Shown here one piece after another: positions 1-7,272 of a stretch of DNA of 12,930 nt. Under the pieces are notes generated by a model. It saw only the letters and a list, made by a program, of their open reading frames with translations, made no database searches and was not told the origin of the DNA. Origin of the DNA: Zygnema cylindricum (taxonomy: Eukaryota > Streptophyta > Zygnematophyceae > Zygnematales > Zygnemataceae); assembly GCA_037447655.1 (NCBI GenBank), contig JBBHKE010003174.1:1-12930 (forward strand), given 5' to 3'. The first letter of the stretch is position 1. The number at the start of each line of letters is the position of its first letter. Made by a program: the position numbers and the translations under genes.

Positions 1-540
1 AACCATTTCACCTGTACCTCAATGATCCTTCATGCGTACGTCCATTGTACTTCCATCCATAATTTCATCCGTACTTCCATCTATACTCGCGATCCATACT
101 AAACACTTACACTTGCATTCTCACTTCGTTCGTTAAGTTATCCATACGTCATTTGTACTTTCACCGTACTTGATCCGTTTTTTTTGTGTACTTCAACTAT
201 ATGTCATCCGTACTTTATCCGTATTTCATTTGTACTTCATTCGTACTTCATTTGTACTTCATCAATACTTCATTCGTACTTCATATGCAATTTATCTTTG
301 TTTCCTTTGTACTCTCACCCATGCCTAACTTGTACTTCATCCTCCACTCCATCCATACTTCCTTTCTGTTTTCTTTCATCCATTATGCATTTGTAATTTA
401 TTTGTACTACATAAATATGTCCACTATATTTAATCTTGACTTCTTTTATGCTATTGAGGACCTCCCGAAACTTCCTGATTCACAAGTGGCTTTCGCTATC
501 TTATCTCCTCTTTCCACATAACGCCCATTGTACTTCCGGC
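1..540. repeat. Degenerate ~11-bp low-complexity repeat tract
   Basis: The stretch is dominated by variants of a short unit of the form ATTTGTACTTC / ATTCGTACTTC. The clearest head-to-tail run is about 220-290, where consecutive units differ only by point changes. Looser versions (CATCCGTACTTC, CCATTGTACTTCC) spread over the whole interval. Open frames here encode only S/F/Y/H/L low-complexity peptides that follow the repeat, so I do not call genes. Boundaries are approximate because the unit decays gradually. Confidence 0.7.
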
Positions 541-635
541 GTACTTTACCTCTTAAGTCCTCTTTTTCTTTCCTCTTTTTGCTATATTGATATTTGTCTC
601 TTTGAAATTCTACATCAGTTTGTCGACCATGGTAC

Positions 636-706
636 TTTAGGGTTTTTCAGGGTTTTAGGGTTTTTAAGGGTTTTCTAAGGTTTTTGAGGGTTTAAGGGTT
701 TTTCAT
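636..706 (+). repeat. Interstitial telomere-like tract (degenerate TTTAGGG)
   Basis: About nine GGGTTT-type units lie in a row. One perfect TTTAGGG opens the tract at 636-642, and others are stretched by extra T or A (TTTTTCAGGG, TTTTAGGG, TTTTTAAGGG, TTTTTGAGGG). TTTAGGG is the usual plant telomere repeat. The irregular spacing shows an old, decayed internal copy, or independent G/T-rich slippage, and not a functional chromosome end. Confidence 0.6.
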
Positions 707-1120
707 GGGTTTTTTTTATCTCTCACAAAGACTTGTTGCTTATGGCAAGTTTTTTTTCAATCCCTTTTTGGGATCTCTGAAAGAGACCTAAGGCTAGATA
801 GCAAGAGCAACTTATGTAAAGATTTTGACTCTCATAGCAACTATTGCCACTTTACGTTATTTGGTGGTCGACACTCATATATTGACTCGTATGGTTTCTA
901 AAGCCGACAAGGGTTTATTACCTTTTTAACAACCTTAGTTGTCCAACCATTTGCTTTAACCGTGTGGGGCTTAAGACCAATGGCTCTCCATTCTCTCATC
1001 ATCAAAAGTCTTTCACGGTTGCAATAACATGTTGACTACCAGGTAGATGTCGGTAATTTAAAATCCTTATGGTGAAGCTCCTTTCAGTTGAAGCACGTTT
1101 TTGACTCAGTTTTTCAGGAG
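707..1120. other. No gene recognised
   Basis: No long open frame and no known domain is seen on either strand. Two tiny hairpins lie together near 760-788: ATCCC-TTTTT-GGGAT and TCTCT-GAA-AGAGA. The end of the stretch (TTTTTCAG at about 1113-1120) resembles a 3' splice acceptor, which would only matter if the open frames downstream were exonic. Confidence 0.5.
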
Positions 1121-1735
1121 GAGCTGAGCATGTTGCTGCAGCAATTTTGGCCTTGCTCCGCTTGTCCTTTCCACGGTTTTCTTATAAGATTCGTTTACAC
1201 CTCAGCTTGCCCCAGCCTTCGCTCTTTCTCGCCATACGTTGTTGCCAGTCTATAGATGAGCAGGCTATTCATTACTCGCATGAAGAGCAACAACAACACC
1301 CAATACGTTCAAGATGCAATACAGTGGTGCTGCAAAGCATGGTACATAGTCAAACGGAATTGTTGCATATTCCCCCACCATGTTCTCACTATAAAGGTGC
1401 TTTTCGGCCTATTCATAGATCTTGTTTTTTTGCCCGGAGCAAAAACAACATTAGGTGATACAGCTCTCAAAGACCTTACATCATCCCATGTTTCTTTATG
1501 CGTGTTGCATACCTATTTTCCAGCTCGAGTTGCAACAAACGGAGACTACGCACATGGAGGCGCGACTAACGACTTCATAACATTGCTTTGGAGATTTATG
1601 GAATTCTCAACTCATCTTTTGACAACTTCTTACATGAAGGAGCTCAAAGGTCTTTTGAATTTATTTTTCACCTGGGTGCCTTTCCCCACCTCTCATATTG
1701 TCTTTCTACCGCTAATGTATCTTGTCGACCATTAG
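1121..1735 (+). other. Unassigned open region, possible gene relic
   Basis: A 159-codon frame with a true ATG runs from 1256 to a TAG at 1733-1735. A second frame overlapping its 5' part is open from about 1114 to 1458. I do not recognise either protein. The 159-residue product is rich in T, L, F and H. It has a hydrophobic stretch around residues 44-60 and a short glycine-containing segment (GDYAHGGATND) near residue 97. No catalytic motif is complete, and no partner gene or promoter is evident. The region is less AT-rich than its surroundings, which is why I keep it as a candidate exon or pseudogene. It could equally be chance open frame. Confidence 0.2.
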
Positions 1736-2610
1736 CGTGCTCATGCTTCGGCCGTTATTCGACGGAGCACAGTGGTGATTGATGGTCGTGGACATAAGAC
1801 TTACAACCGTTCCACATGGTACATATATGTAATATTTGTATTCTGATGTTTAGAGTGGCATAGTCTTAGGCTTTGGGCCGATGTTCCACTTTTTCTTTTG
1901 TTTTAGAGAAGGAGAAGTGTGTAGTTCTAGTATCTTTCTGTATTTTTTTTCAAGTTTTTAGTGTTTGTTTTGCTATGCTTGCACTCCGTAGAAATTTTCA
2001 TCTCTAACCTTTAATGGTTGTCAACAATTTCACATTTCAATCATGATTTGTATTTTAATGGTTTAACAATCGTGTTTTTGGAAATAATATCTTCTTTTTA
2101 GGGTTTAAAGCTTTATATTATTATGGTTTGAGGCTTAGGGAGCATTTTCCTGTCCTTTGCGGGGGGTGCGAGAGAAACGTGCAAACAATGCGTGCGAAGT
2201 TGAAATACAGTGCGACATTTCTCACATTGGATGTTTAGTGCGTGATTACGTCTCATGACACATTTGAGAGAGTGAACTTTATTTGAAAACGTGTGATGAA
2301 AAAAACCCTCAAGGTACAAAAAGGGTAAAAAAACAAAAACAAAAAAAACATCGAAAGCATGACACATTTAGACTTTTAGAGTTTAGAGCATGCCTCTCGC
2401 TTCTTGGTACGATATTCGTACACGAACGTTCTTACAACATTCAGCCGTCGGATTGTGGTACGAGTTCTGTACTTTATCCTTTTGTACGGACAAAGACGAT
2501 GTTTAACTTTCACTGTTGACGATTTGACGCCTGCTTGGTGGACACCGGACAGTCGGACACCCTTTACGGTAACCGTCATAAAAAATGGATTCGTACCGAC
2601 TACAGTACAG
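1736..2610. other. No gene recognised; AT-rich spacer
   Basis: The stretch contains T-rich tracts, an ATATGTAATATTTGTA block near 1825-1840 of the type seen in plant 3' ends, and a G-run near 2161-2166. Short frames on both strands between about 2113 and 2631 have no recognisable motif and overlap one another, so I treat them as chance. The right edge abuts the first TACACCG inverted-repeat element. Confidence 0.5.
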
Positions 2611-3582
2611 TACACCGTGAATCGTTATTAGACTAAGGGTGTGTCTCCATGTATCTAAGTAAGGGTTTTTTTCTGTCGTTTTCCTCTAAAACTTAGCGTC
2701 GTACTGCCTAAGTTCCGACCGTACGAAGAAATAGCAAATTTGTAGAGTACAATTTGCGTCATCCTCGATCTTAGGATGTACGAAGATCTGACGTCTTGTG
2801 TTTTTCGACCCACTTCGACGACAAAAAACGTCATCTTCAACCTTATGTTTAAAATACGTGCGCGATGTGTTTTAAGATTAGGGATTTTCTATAAACAAAT
2901 AGGAACATATATTCGCACGTGCCGTAAATTTCCAAACAATTTCAAGTGACGTAGAAATGTACACGATTCGCTATGTTTTGTCCGTTTTTATCTAATACGA
3001 CAAAGAGAATTACACAGTTTGTTTTGCTTTTTTTGTTTCCATCCGGTACGGATTTTTTTTTTGCAGGGGTCTCAAGGTTCCGATGCCATTTCACGTCTAC
3101 TCCACAATAGACGCAAAGGCAAATTGTATCTCCTTCAACCGTCAAACGCACAGGTTGGAGGGCGGTAGGTGTACAATGTCATGAAAGTCACGCGACGTCA
3201 CAAGCAGTTACGGAAAATAACGTGTGTCATCACATATTGTAGACGGTCACAGCCGTCACGGGCATTGTCAGCGTATACAATCGTCACACCCTTAAGTAAC
3301 AATTTCGGTTTTACACATAGAGACACTTGAAATCCGGGTCCGCCGGATCTGCGGTAAAAAACAAAGTAATTCCTTCAAGTTACAAGTACATGGAGACACA
3401 CCCTAAAGAAATTATTAGTGTCAAAAATTAATTAGTGTCATTGATGCTAATTTAGTGCCGGAGACGTGGCAGATTATGGTCCACGTCCTTAAATAGTATA
3501 ATTTATTATATTTAAGGTATCAATGTCAAAATTTTGGGGCGCCGATATAGAGTACATAAGTCTAATAATGATTCAAGGTGTA
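2611..3582. mobile_element. MITE-like element A of the TACACCG TIR family (interrupted)
   Basis: The left end 2611-2633 and right end 3560-3582 are inverted repeats matching at 21 of 23 positions (outer sequence TACACCG/TTGAATC...TTATTAGAC). Flanks beyond the terminal TA do not match, so a TA target duplication is the simplest reading, as in Tc1/mariner and Stowaway-type elements; that class assignment is inference. Another element (2637-3403) sits just inside the left end. Without it this copy would be about 200 bp, with no coding capacity. Its interior has small palindromes, including GACGTGG...CCACGTC near 3464-3488 and CCTTAAATA...TATTTAAGG near 3487-3517. Confidence 0.7.
2637..3403. mobile_element. 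PIF/Harbinger-like non-autonomous element nested in element A
   Basis: The ends are a perfect 17-bp terminal inverted repeat: GGGTGTGTCTCCATGTA at 2637-2653 and its reverse complement at 3387-3403. Both ends are flanked by TAA (2634-2636 and 3404-3406), the 3-bp T-A-rich target duplication typical of PIF/Harbinger and Tourist elements. At 767 bp it is long for a MITE. Two short minus-strand frames inside (2655-2840 and 2942-3151) show no transposase motif that I can recognise. It interrupts element A and is therefore the younger insertion. Confidence 0.75.
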
Positions 3583-4149
3583 GCGCTAACGGCAACTGTA
3601 CGATTTTTTTTGTATAAATAAATACGGATCGCGCACGATATATGCAATGCTCCAATCATAGTTGTTCAAATCGCTCGATTTTTTCCTTTTTTCCGATTAA
3701 AACGTATAATTCGTGACTTTTGAATAAATCGGAAAAAACGCGATGTACTTTCTGTCCGGTAAACTGAACGGGGAATTTACGGAAACTGTACGGAATGTAC
3801 AATTCATGTACGGTTTTTTACCAAAAAAGTACGGAATTTGACTAAAAGATACGTTGCACTTCGTAGTACTTTCTGTCCGATAAATTGAACAGAAATTTAA
3901 CGGGAAACGTACGGAATTGTATCAAAATTGTACGGTCCATGACGAAAAGATATGGTAACTGTACGAAAAATTTACAAACTGCGGGATGTGTAAAATTTAA
4001 TTTTGTTTACATGTACGGAATATTACGGACGAAAATTCATTCACGATTTTTACGATTTTTTCAAAAGGTTCAATGCGTTTGTTACGTATAATTCGTCGCG
4101 ATTAAATCATTCGCACTCAACGCCGTGAACAACTATGGCTCCAATACAG
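3583..4149. other. GTACGG-rich spacer, no gene recognised
   Basis: This AT-rich DNA has many GTACGG/CGTAC motifs, at least six GTACGG or GTACGA between about 3785 and 4020. The same motif is dense inside the hAT-like element at 5213-5619, so this is probably decayed transposon sequence. A direct repeat occupies the middle (3744-3990). The frame at 3885-4091 carries no known motif. Confidence 0.4.
3744..3990 (+). repeat. ~122-bp direct tandem duplication
   Basis: GTACTTTCTGTCCG occurs at 3744 and again at 3866. Each is followed by a similar series: TAAA(C/T)TGAAC, an ATTTA(A/C)GG block, GTACGGAA, then a second GTACGG. The copies have diverged, and the downstream half aligns only loosely, so the end of copy two is approximate. 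Confidence 0.55.
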
Positions 4150-4322
4150 TACACCGCCAATCGTTATTAGCGTGTAAGTTTTTTTAGCGTATAATAATAA
4201 TTACAGTGGTGTACGCTATTTAGGAATTTGAAAATTTTGGAAAAAATCATACATTCTAATTGTTTGGTCATGGTAATTTGGATCTTTGAAAAAAAAAATG
4301 TCGGTCGCAAACATGCTTACAC

Positions 4323-4944
4323 TACACCGCGAATCGTAATTAGAGTAAATTACTCTAATTCGGTCGCTCGAAATTTCGACTCTATTACATCAAATAGAGT
4401 AATCGATTCTAATTTTTTCATTATTCTAATTTAGGTGAGGTTTAATTAGCGTAAAAAATTCTAATACAAGTTATTTTTAAATAGTGTGGAGTACGGACGA
4501 CGTCTGACCGTGCAAAACTGTACTTTTATAAGTAAAAAGGTACAAATAATGATTTAATAGAATCACGCTCGCACGTGAAATAGCACTAAACAAAAAAATC
4601 AATCACATCGAAAAAAAGCCGTTCGCATAACTCTCGTCCGTCGACAGCATCGTCGTCAGTGTGAACATTAACTGACATTCAATGCGACAAATATTGTTAG
4701 CGTCATAATGACGTCAATGCTATACCGGACTGACACATTTTGTACGTCTACGTAATTTAGTGTTCATAATTATCGCGCACATAGTTATCGCCGACATAAC
4801 CCAATATAGAATAACTAAATAAATTAGAGTAAACTTCATAGTTGAAAAAGCTCTATCACATAAATTAGCGTCAATTACTCTAATTGTTTTTTTTGGTTTT
4901 TTTACTCTAATTTTTTCATTACTCTAATTACGATTCGCGGTGTA
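4323..4944. mobile_element. MITE-like element C of the TACACCG TIR family, nested in B
   Basis: A perfect 26-bp inverted repeat occupies 4323-4348 (TACACCGCGAATCGTAATTAG...) and 4919-4944. The flanks extend the match by two bases (AC/GT), making the visible end ACTACACC. The interior is AT-rich and repeats the word CTCTAATT / ATTCTAATT many times. A direct repeat of TCTAATTTTTTCATTA lies near both ends (about 4408 and 4904). There is no coding capacity. The short insert length, the repeat words and the family resemblance to A and B support a non-autonomous DNA transposon. Confidence 0.75.
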
Positions 4945-5212
4945 GTATAGGTCTCCGTACAAAATCTGACAAATCGTACACAAATCGTACATTCACACGG
5001 TCGAAACGCGGCTGTCGGACGAATATGTGCGAGCGGGAATATTTACGACCTGGTTTTTTTTCCTTTTTAGAGCTCATATTCTCATGCATCCGTGATTACT
5101 AAAACTAATTTATTGTACTTTTAAAATTAAAAAGGTACATTTATGTACGGTCTGACACTGACCGTACACCACTCTATTTAGGAGACAGCGTACTGAAATT
5201 AACCCTAAATAG

Positions 5213-5619
5213 TAGTGTTTGGTATCGAAGACCTATTGCCGATATTCAATGTTATCGAATTTTAGCTACCCGATAATCGATATATCGAGACCATGTACGG
5301 AGAAGCTAAATATCCAGATTTTTTTTTTTTTCCAGATTTTTTTTTCAAAAGCCCTCCCCCCCCCCCCCCCCCCGTGGCGGGTGCTCAGTGTGTGGGGGGG
5401 GGGGGGGGGGGGGGGTTCCGTACCATTTTCGTACGGTTTACCATACCGTCCCTGTACGACAACTGTACGGTATAAGTACGGACACTCATTTTTTGCGATA
5501 TACATCGCGATGTTTTATGTTGGTCGCGGTACGATATATCGAAGACTTTCCTCGATCGATATTCAATATATCGAATATCGAAATTATCGCGATATGAAAC
5601 TACCCGATACCCAACACTA
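5213..5619. mobile_element. hAT-like MITE with 8-bp target duplication, nested in B
   Basis: The element starts TAGTGTTTGGTATCG at 5213 and ends with CGATACCCAACACTA at 5619, a 15-bp TIR with one mismatch. The 8-bp direct repeat CTAAATAG flanks it at 5205-5212 and 5620-5627. An 8-bp duplication with a (C/T)AGTGTTGGG-type end is the hAT hallmark. Inside, TATCGA/CGATAT words crowd both subterminal regions, as transposase-binding repeats often do, and the centre holds an extreme C-run/G-run pair. At 407 bp it encodes nothing. The frames across 5219-5623 are poly-proline/poly-glycine artefacts of the homopolymers. Confidence 0.88.
5356..5415. repeat. C18 / G22 homopolymer snap-back tract
   Basis: A run of 18 C (5356-5373) and a run of 22 G (5394-5415) are separated by 20 bases of mixed sequence. 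The runs are complementary and could fold into an all-G:C hairpin. Each strand alone could also form a G-quadruplex (G-run) or i-motif (C-run). Exact run lengths are likely to be uncertain in sequencing. Confidence 0.9.
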
Positions 5620-5729
5620 CTAAATAGAATAAAGAAAAAAATAGAATGAACTACGCTAATGGAGAATAAAAATAAAAAAAAAGCGGGACGGAATTAGTGT
5701 ACACAACGCTAATAACGATTGGCGGTGTA

Positions 5730-6150
5730 TTCCAATGTAAAGAATGTCGCACGGTATGCAGAATTCGCACGCAATATTCGCACGTTTCGTTGATGCCCTC
5801 CACATGATGAAAAAATGCTCCCATAAAACTGCGAACTGAAGAACTGCAAACCCTAACCAGCAAGTCGACAAGAAGTGTTTCTCACACGTGCGGCAGTGAT
5901 CCTGTCGACACTGTCTACATCACTTCCATGGCTGCACCATTCTGCTTCCTCTCCTCCCTTTCTGTCCGTACATGTCACTATTTCCAGCCATAACATAACC
6001 TCGTACGGAAAGTACACTTGTATTAAGCCCCTGTCTTCTTATTCTCTCCATTCTTTTATACAAAAGAAAAGTACGAGCGTAAGAGAGGTTGAAAAGTACA
6101 AGGCAGGGAAGGGAGGAGGAGAAGGTGAGAGAATTCAAATTCAAAGCAAG
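5730..6150 (+). promoter_or_regulatory. Presumed promoter and 5' UTR of the kinase gene, with telo-box
   Basis: This lies between the right end of element B and the kinase start codon. A telo-box, AAACCCTAA, is at 5848-5856; in plants it is common near transcription starts of housekeeping and growth-related genes. A pyrimidine-rich stretch, typical of plant 5' UTRs, runs from about 5920 to 5965. No convincing TATA box is seen. The kinase frame has no stop from 5857 onward but has no ATG before 6151, so this may be leader, or an upstream exon whose start I cannot place. Confidence 0.5.
5928..5993 (+). CDS. Small upstream ORF or possible alternative transit-peptide start
   Basis: A 21-codon frame starts with ATG in good plant context (CTTCCATGGCT) and encodes MAAPFCFLSSLSVRTCHYF-like sequence ending QP, then TAA. 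It is in a different frame from the kinase. The composition (Ala start, Ser-rich, no acidic residues) resembles a plastid transit peptide, which the plastid homologues of this kinase carry. Either it is an ordinary upstream ORF that tempers translation, or a short intron or sequence error separates it from the main frame. I cannot decide from sequence alone. Confidence 0.3.
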   Translation: MAAPFCFLSSLSVRTCHYFQP

Positions 6151-6309
6151 ATGGAAGCCATGGATAAGAGTGGAAATTTGCAAAGTTTGGAAAGGAAAAG
6201 TACGGGAGATCCACTCTATTTAGGGTTTGACTTTGGTACTTCGGGAGCTCGTGTGATGGCGATTGATGGAAGTGGAAATTTGTGCGAAGACGCCAAGAAG
6301 CCGTATCCG
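6151..6309 (+). CDS. FGGY-family carbohydrate kinase, exon 1 (plant XK-1 / D-ribulose kinase type)
   Basis: The first in-frame ATG is at 6151, with a second at 6160. The 53-codon exon ends after a Pro codon at 6309, followed by GTGAGA, a canonical donor in phase 0. Residues 22-36 hold LYLGFDFGTSGARVM, the N-terminal phosphate-binding motif of the FGGY/ASKHA sugar kinase fold (Asp-Phe-Gly-Thr-Ser-Gly). It is followed by AIDGSGNL, a typical second beta hairpin. The DFGTSGAR form matches the plant/cyanobacterial xylulose kinase-1 group, whose Arabidopsis member acts on D-ribulose in plastids, better than the cytosolic xylulokinase or glycerol kinase groups. ATP-dependent phosphorylation of a ketopentose is the likely role. 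The remaining ~90% of the protein is not in the window. The exon may be longer upstream, since the frame is open to 5857 but lacks an ATG there. Confidence 0.85.
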
Positions 6310-6324
6310 GTGAGAGATAACCTA
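6310..6324 (+). other. 5' splice donor and first bases of kinase intron 1
   Basis: CCG|GTGAGAGATAACCTA: the exon/intron border is at 6309/6310, with a strong GTGAG donor. Translation past it hits a stop at 6328-6330 (TAG after TGT), consistent with an intron. The next kinase exon should encode the segment following the first beta-hairpin, and nothing like it appears up to 12930, so intron 1 is at least 6.6 kb. The 11 bases at 6311-6321 recur in the minisatellite units from 6511 onward. Confidence 0.8.
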
Positions 6325-6510
6325 TGTTAGAAAATAAATGATTTATAAATATATGCTAAAATGAAAAGGAGAAGGATAGTATTGACACGTGGGAGTTAAT
6401 TGCTTTAATTTGCTTTAATGCAAAATTGAACTCTTTGATTGGAGGATTATAATATAATTGGAAGTAAAATTGAATGATTCATTTTCGCTTAAGTGAAAAG
6501 CTCAAGGTTT

Positions 6511-6814
6511 AGAGATAACATTTGAGAGATAAAATTTGAGAGATACCATTTGAGAGATAACATTTGAGAGATACCATTTGAGAGATAACATTTGAGAGAT
6601 AACATTTGAGAGATAACATTTGAGAGATAACATTTGAGAGATAACATTTGAGAGATACCATTTGAGAGATAACATTTGAGAGATAACATTTGAGAGATAA
6701 CATTTGAGAGATAACATTTGAGAGATAACATTTGAGAGATACCATTTGAGAGATAACATTTGAGAGATAACATTTGAGAGATAACATTTGAGAGATAACA
6801 TTTGAAAGATAACC
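6511..6814 (+). repeat. 14-bp minisatellite, 21 full units, with 84-bp higher-order period
   Basis: The unit is AGAGATAACATTTG, repeated without spacing from 6511 to 6804, then a partial unit AAAGATAACC. Unit 2 has AAAATTTG. Units 3, 5, 11 and 17 carry ACC instead of AAC. Variant units 5, 11 and 17 are exactly six units apart, so the array grew at least partly by copying 84-bp blocks. On the minus strand the unit has no stop, and because 14 is not a multiple of 3, all three frames spell the same cyclic 14-residue peptide. These minus-strand ORFs are repeat artefacts, not genes. Confidence 0.95.
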
Positions 6815-7178
6815 TGATTATATCTGACTCTAGGAGGATGTAGACGGAGAGTTAGATATGAGTAAGCCATGGTTGCCACCTTGGTAGCCAAGTAGAGAGA
6901 CTGAGGCAGGAGTTCGACAAGGAAAGTTGCCTCTATCAAAAAAGAGTTGACCGGTCGGGAGTTAGATCCCTGTCCCTACTAGTCCATAGTAGCCGTCGTC
7001 CATATCCATTTGTTGTAGAAGATGCCGATACACACATGGGGTGTTATTCGGCAATAAACATGTCCTGTGTGCATTAATCCATTTAACGGAATAAATTGTA
7101 ACTGGCGCACATGGAGAAGGCAAAACAAACATTACGGCCGTACATAACATCCGGCGCCTTGCATAATCGGATGGGCGA

Positions 7179-7187
7179 TATAAAAAG
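7179..7187 (+). promoter_or_regulatory. Candidate TATA box in 5' LTR
   Basis: TATAAAAAG is in the 5' LTR, whereas the 3' LTR copy reads CATAAAAAG near 12537, so the motif is decayed there. Two other TATA-like words are kept in both LTRs: TATATATT (7406-7413 and 12763-12770) and GTATATAAC near the LTR end (7532-7540 and about 12863-12871). Which one is the real core promoter is not decidable by eye. Confidence 0.35.
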
Positions 7188-7237
7188 ATATCCTACGATC
7201 GGACGGTCCGCGTGAGCGTCGACGGACCGGAATGGTT

Positions 7238-7260
7238 CTTTTGGCAGATAACGCCAAAAG
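7238..7260 (+). promoter_or_regulatory. LTR hairpin CTTTTGGC-loop-GCCAAAAG
   Basis: An 8-bp perfect stem with a 7-base loop lies 13 bp upstream of the G-box. The 3' LTR equivalent at 12595-12617 keeps the fold (CTTTTGGCG...CGCTAAAAG, one G-T pair) although loop and stem bases changed. This argues for an original inverted repeat and not a chance palindrome. Confidence 0.6.
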
Positions 7261-7272
7261 AGCGACAAATTG

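Larger units (their letters stand above)
4150..5729. mobile_element. MITE-like element B of the TACACCG TIR family (outer element of a nest)
   Basis: A perfect 24-bp terminal inverted repeat bounds it: 4150-4173, starting TACACCGCCAATCG, and its reverse complement at 5706-5729. The terminal sequence is the same family as elements A and C. Two other elements lie inside (4323-4944 and 5213-5619). Without them and the 8-bp duplication, element B would be about 543 bp. There is no transposase frame. Its right end lies only about 120 bp upstream of the telo-box of the kinase gene, so it forms part of the upstream region of that gene. The TA target duplication is inferred because flanks beyond TA do not match. 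Confidence 0.7.

Noticed and set aside
184-678. Open frames in the 11-bp repeat tract
   Set aside because: The peptides are Phe/Ser/Tyr/His/Leu low-complexity and follow the repeat period; no domain is present.
1256-1735. Weak resemblance of GDTALKDLT...YFPA...GGATND to patatin-like phospholipase blocks
   Set aside because: Spacing between the blocks is wrong, and the glycine-rich and GxSxG motifs are missing, so the match is too weak to name.
2942-3151. Minus-strand frame with CVYCG...H as a zinc-finger transposase
   Set aside because: A single Cys-x2-Cys-like pair without the remaining BED or DDE motifs is not enough.
5219-5623. Overlapping frames with poly-Pro or poly-Gly on both strands
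   Set aside because: They are products of the C18/G22 runs within a hAT-like MITE.
5875-6150. Kinase start at 5875
   Set aside because: That codon is GTG, which is not a normal plant nuclear start; the first in-frame ATG is 6151.
6340-6510. Kinase exon 2 before the LTR
   Set aside because: All frames are stop-rich and AT-rich, with no FGGY motif.
6511-6814. CRISPR-like array
   Set aside because: The units are contiguous 14-mers with no spacers, so this is a minisatellite.
6489-6939. Three minus-strand ORFs of a repeated MLSLKCYLSNVISQ peptide
   Set aside because: They are an automatic result of a stop-free 14-bp unit read in three frames; there is no promoter or start context.
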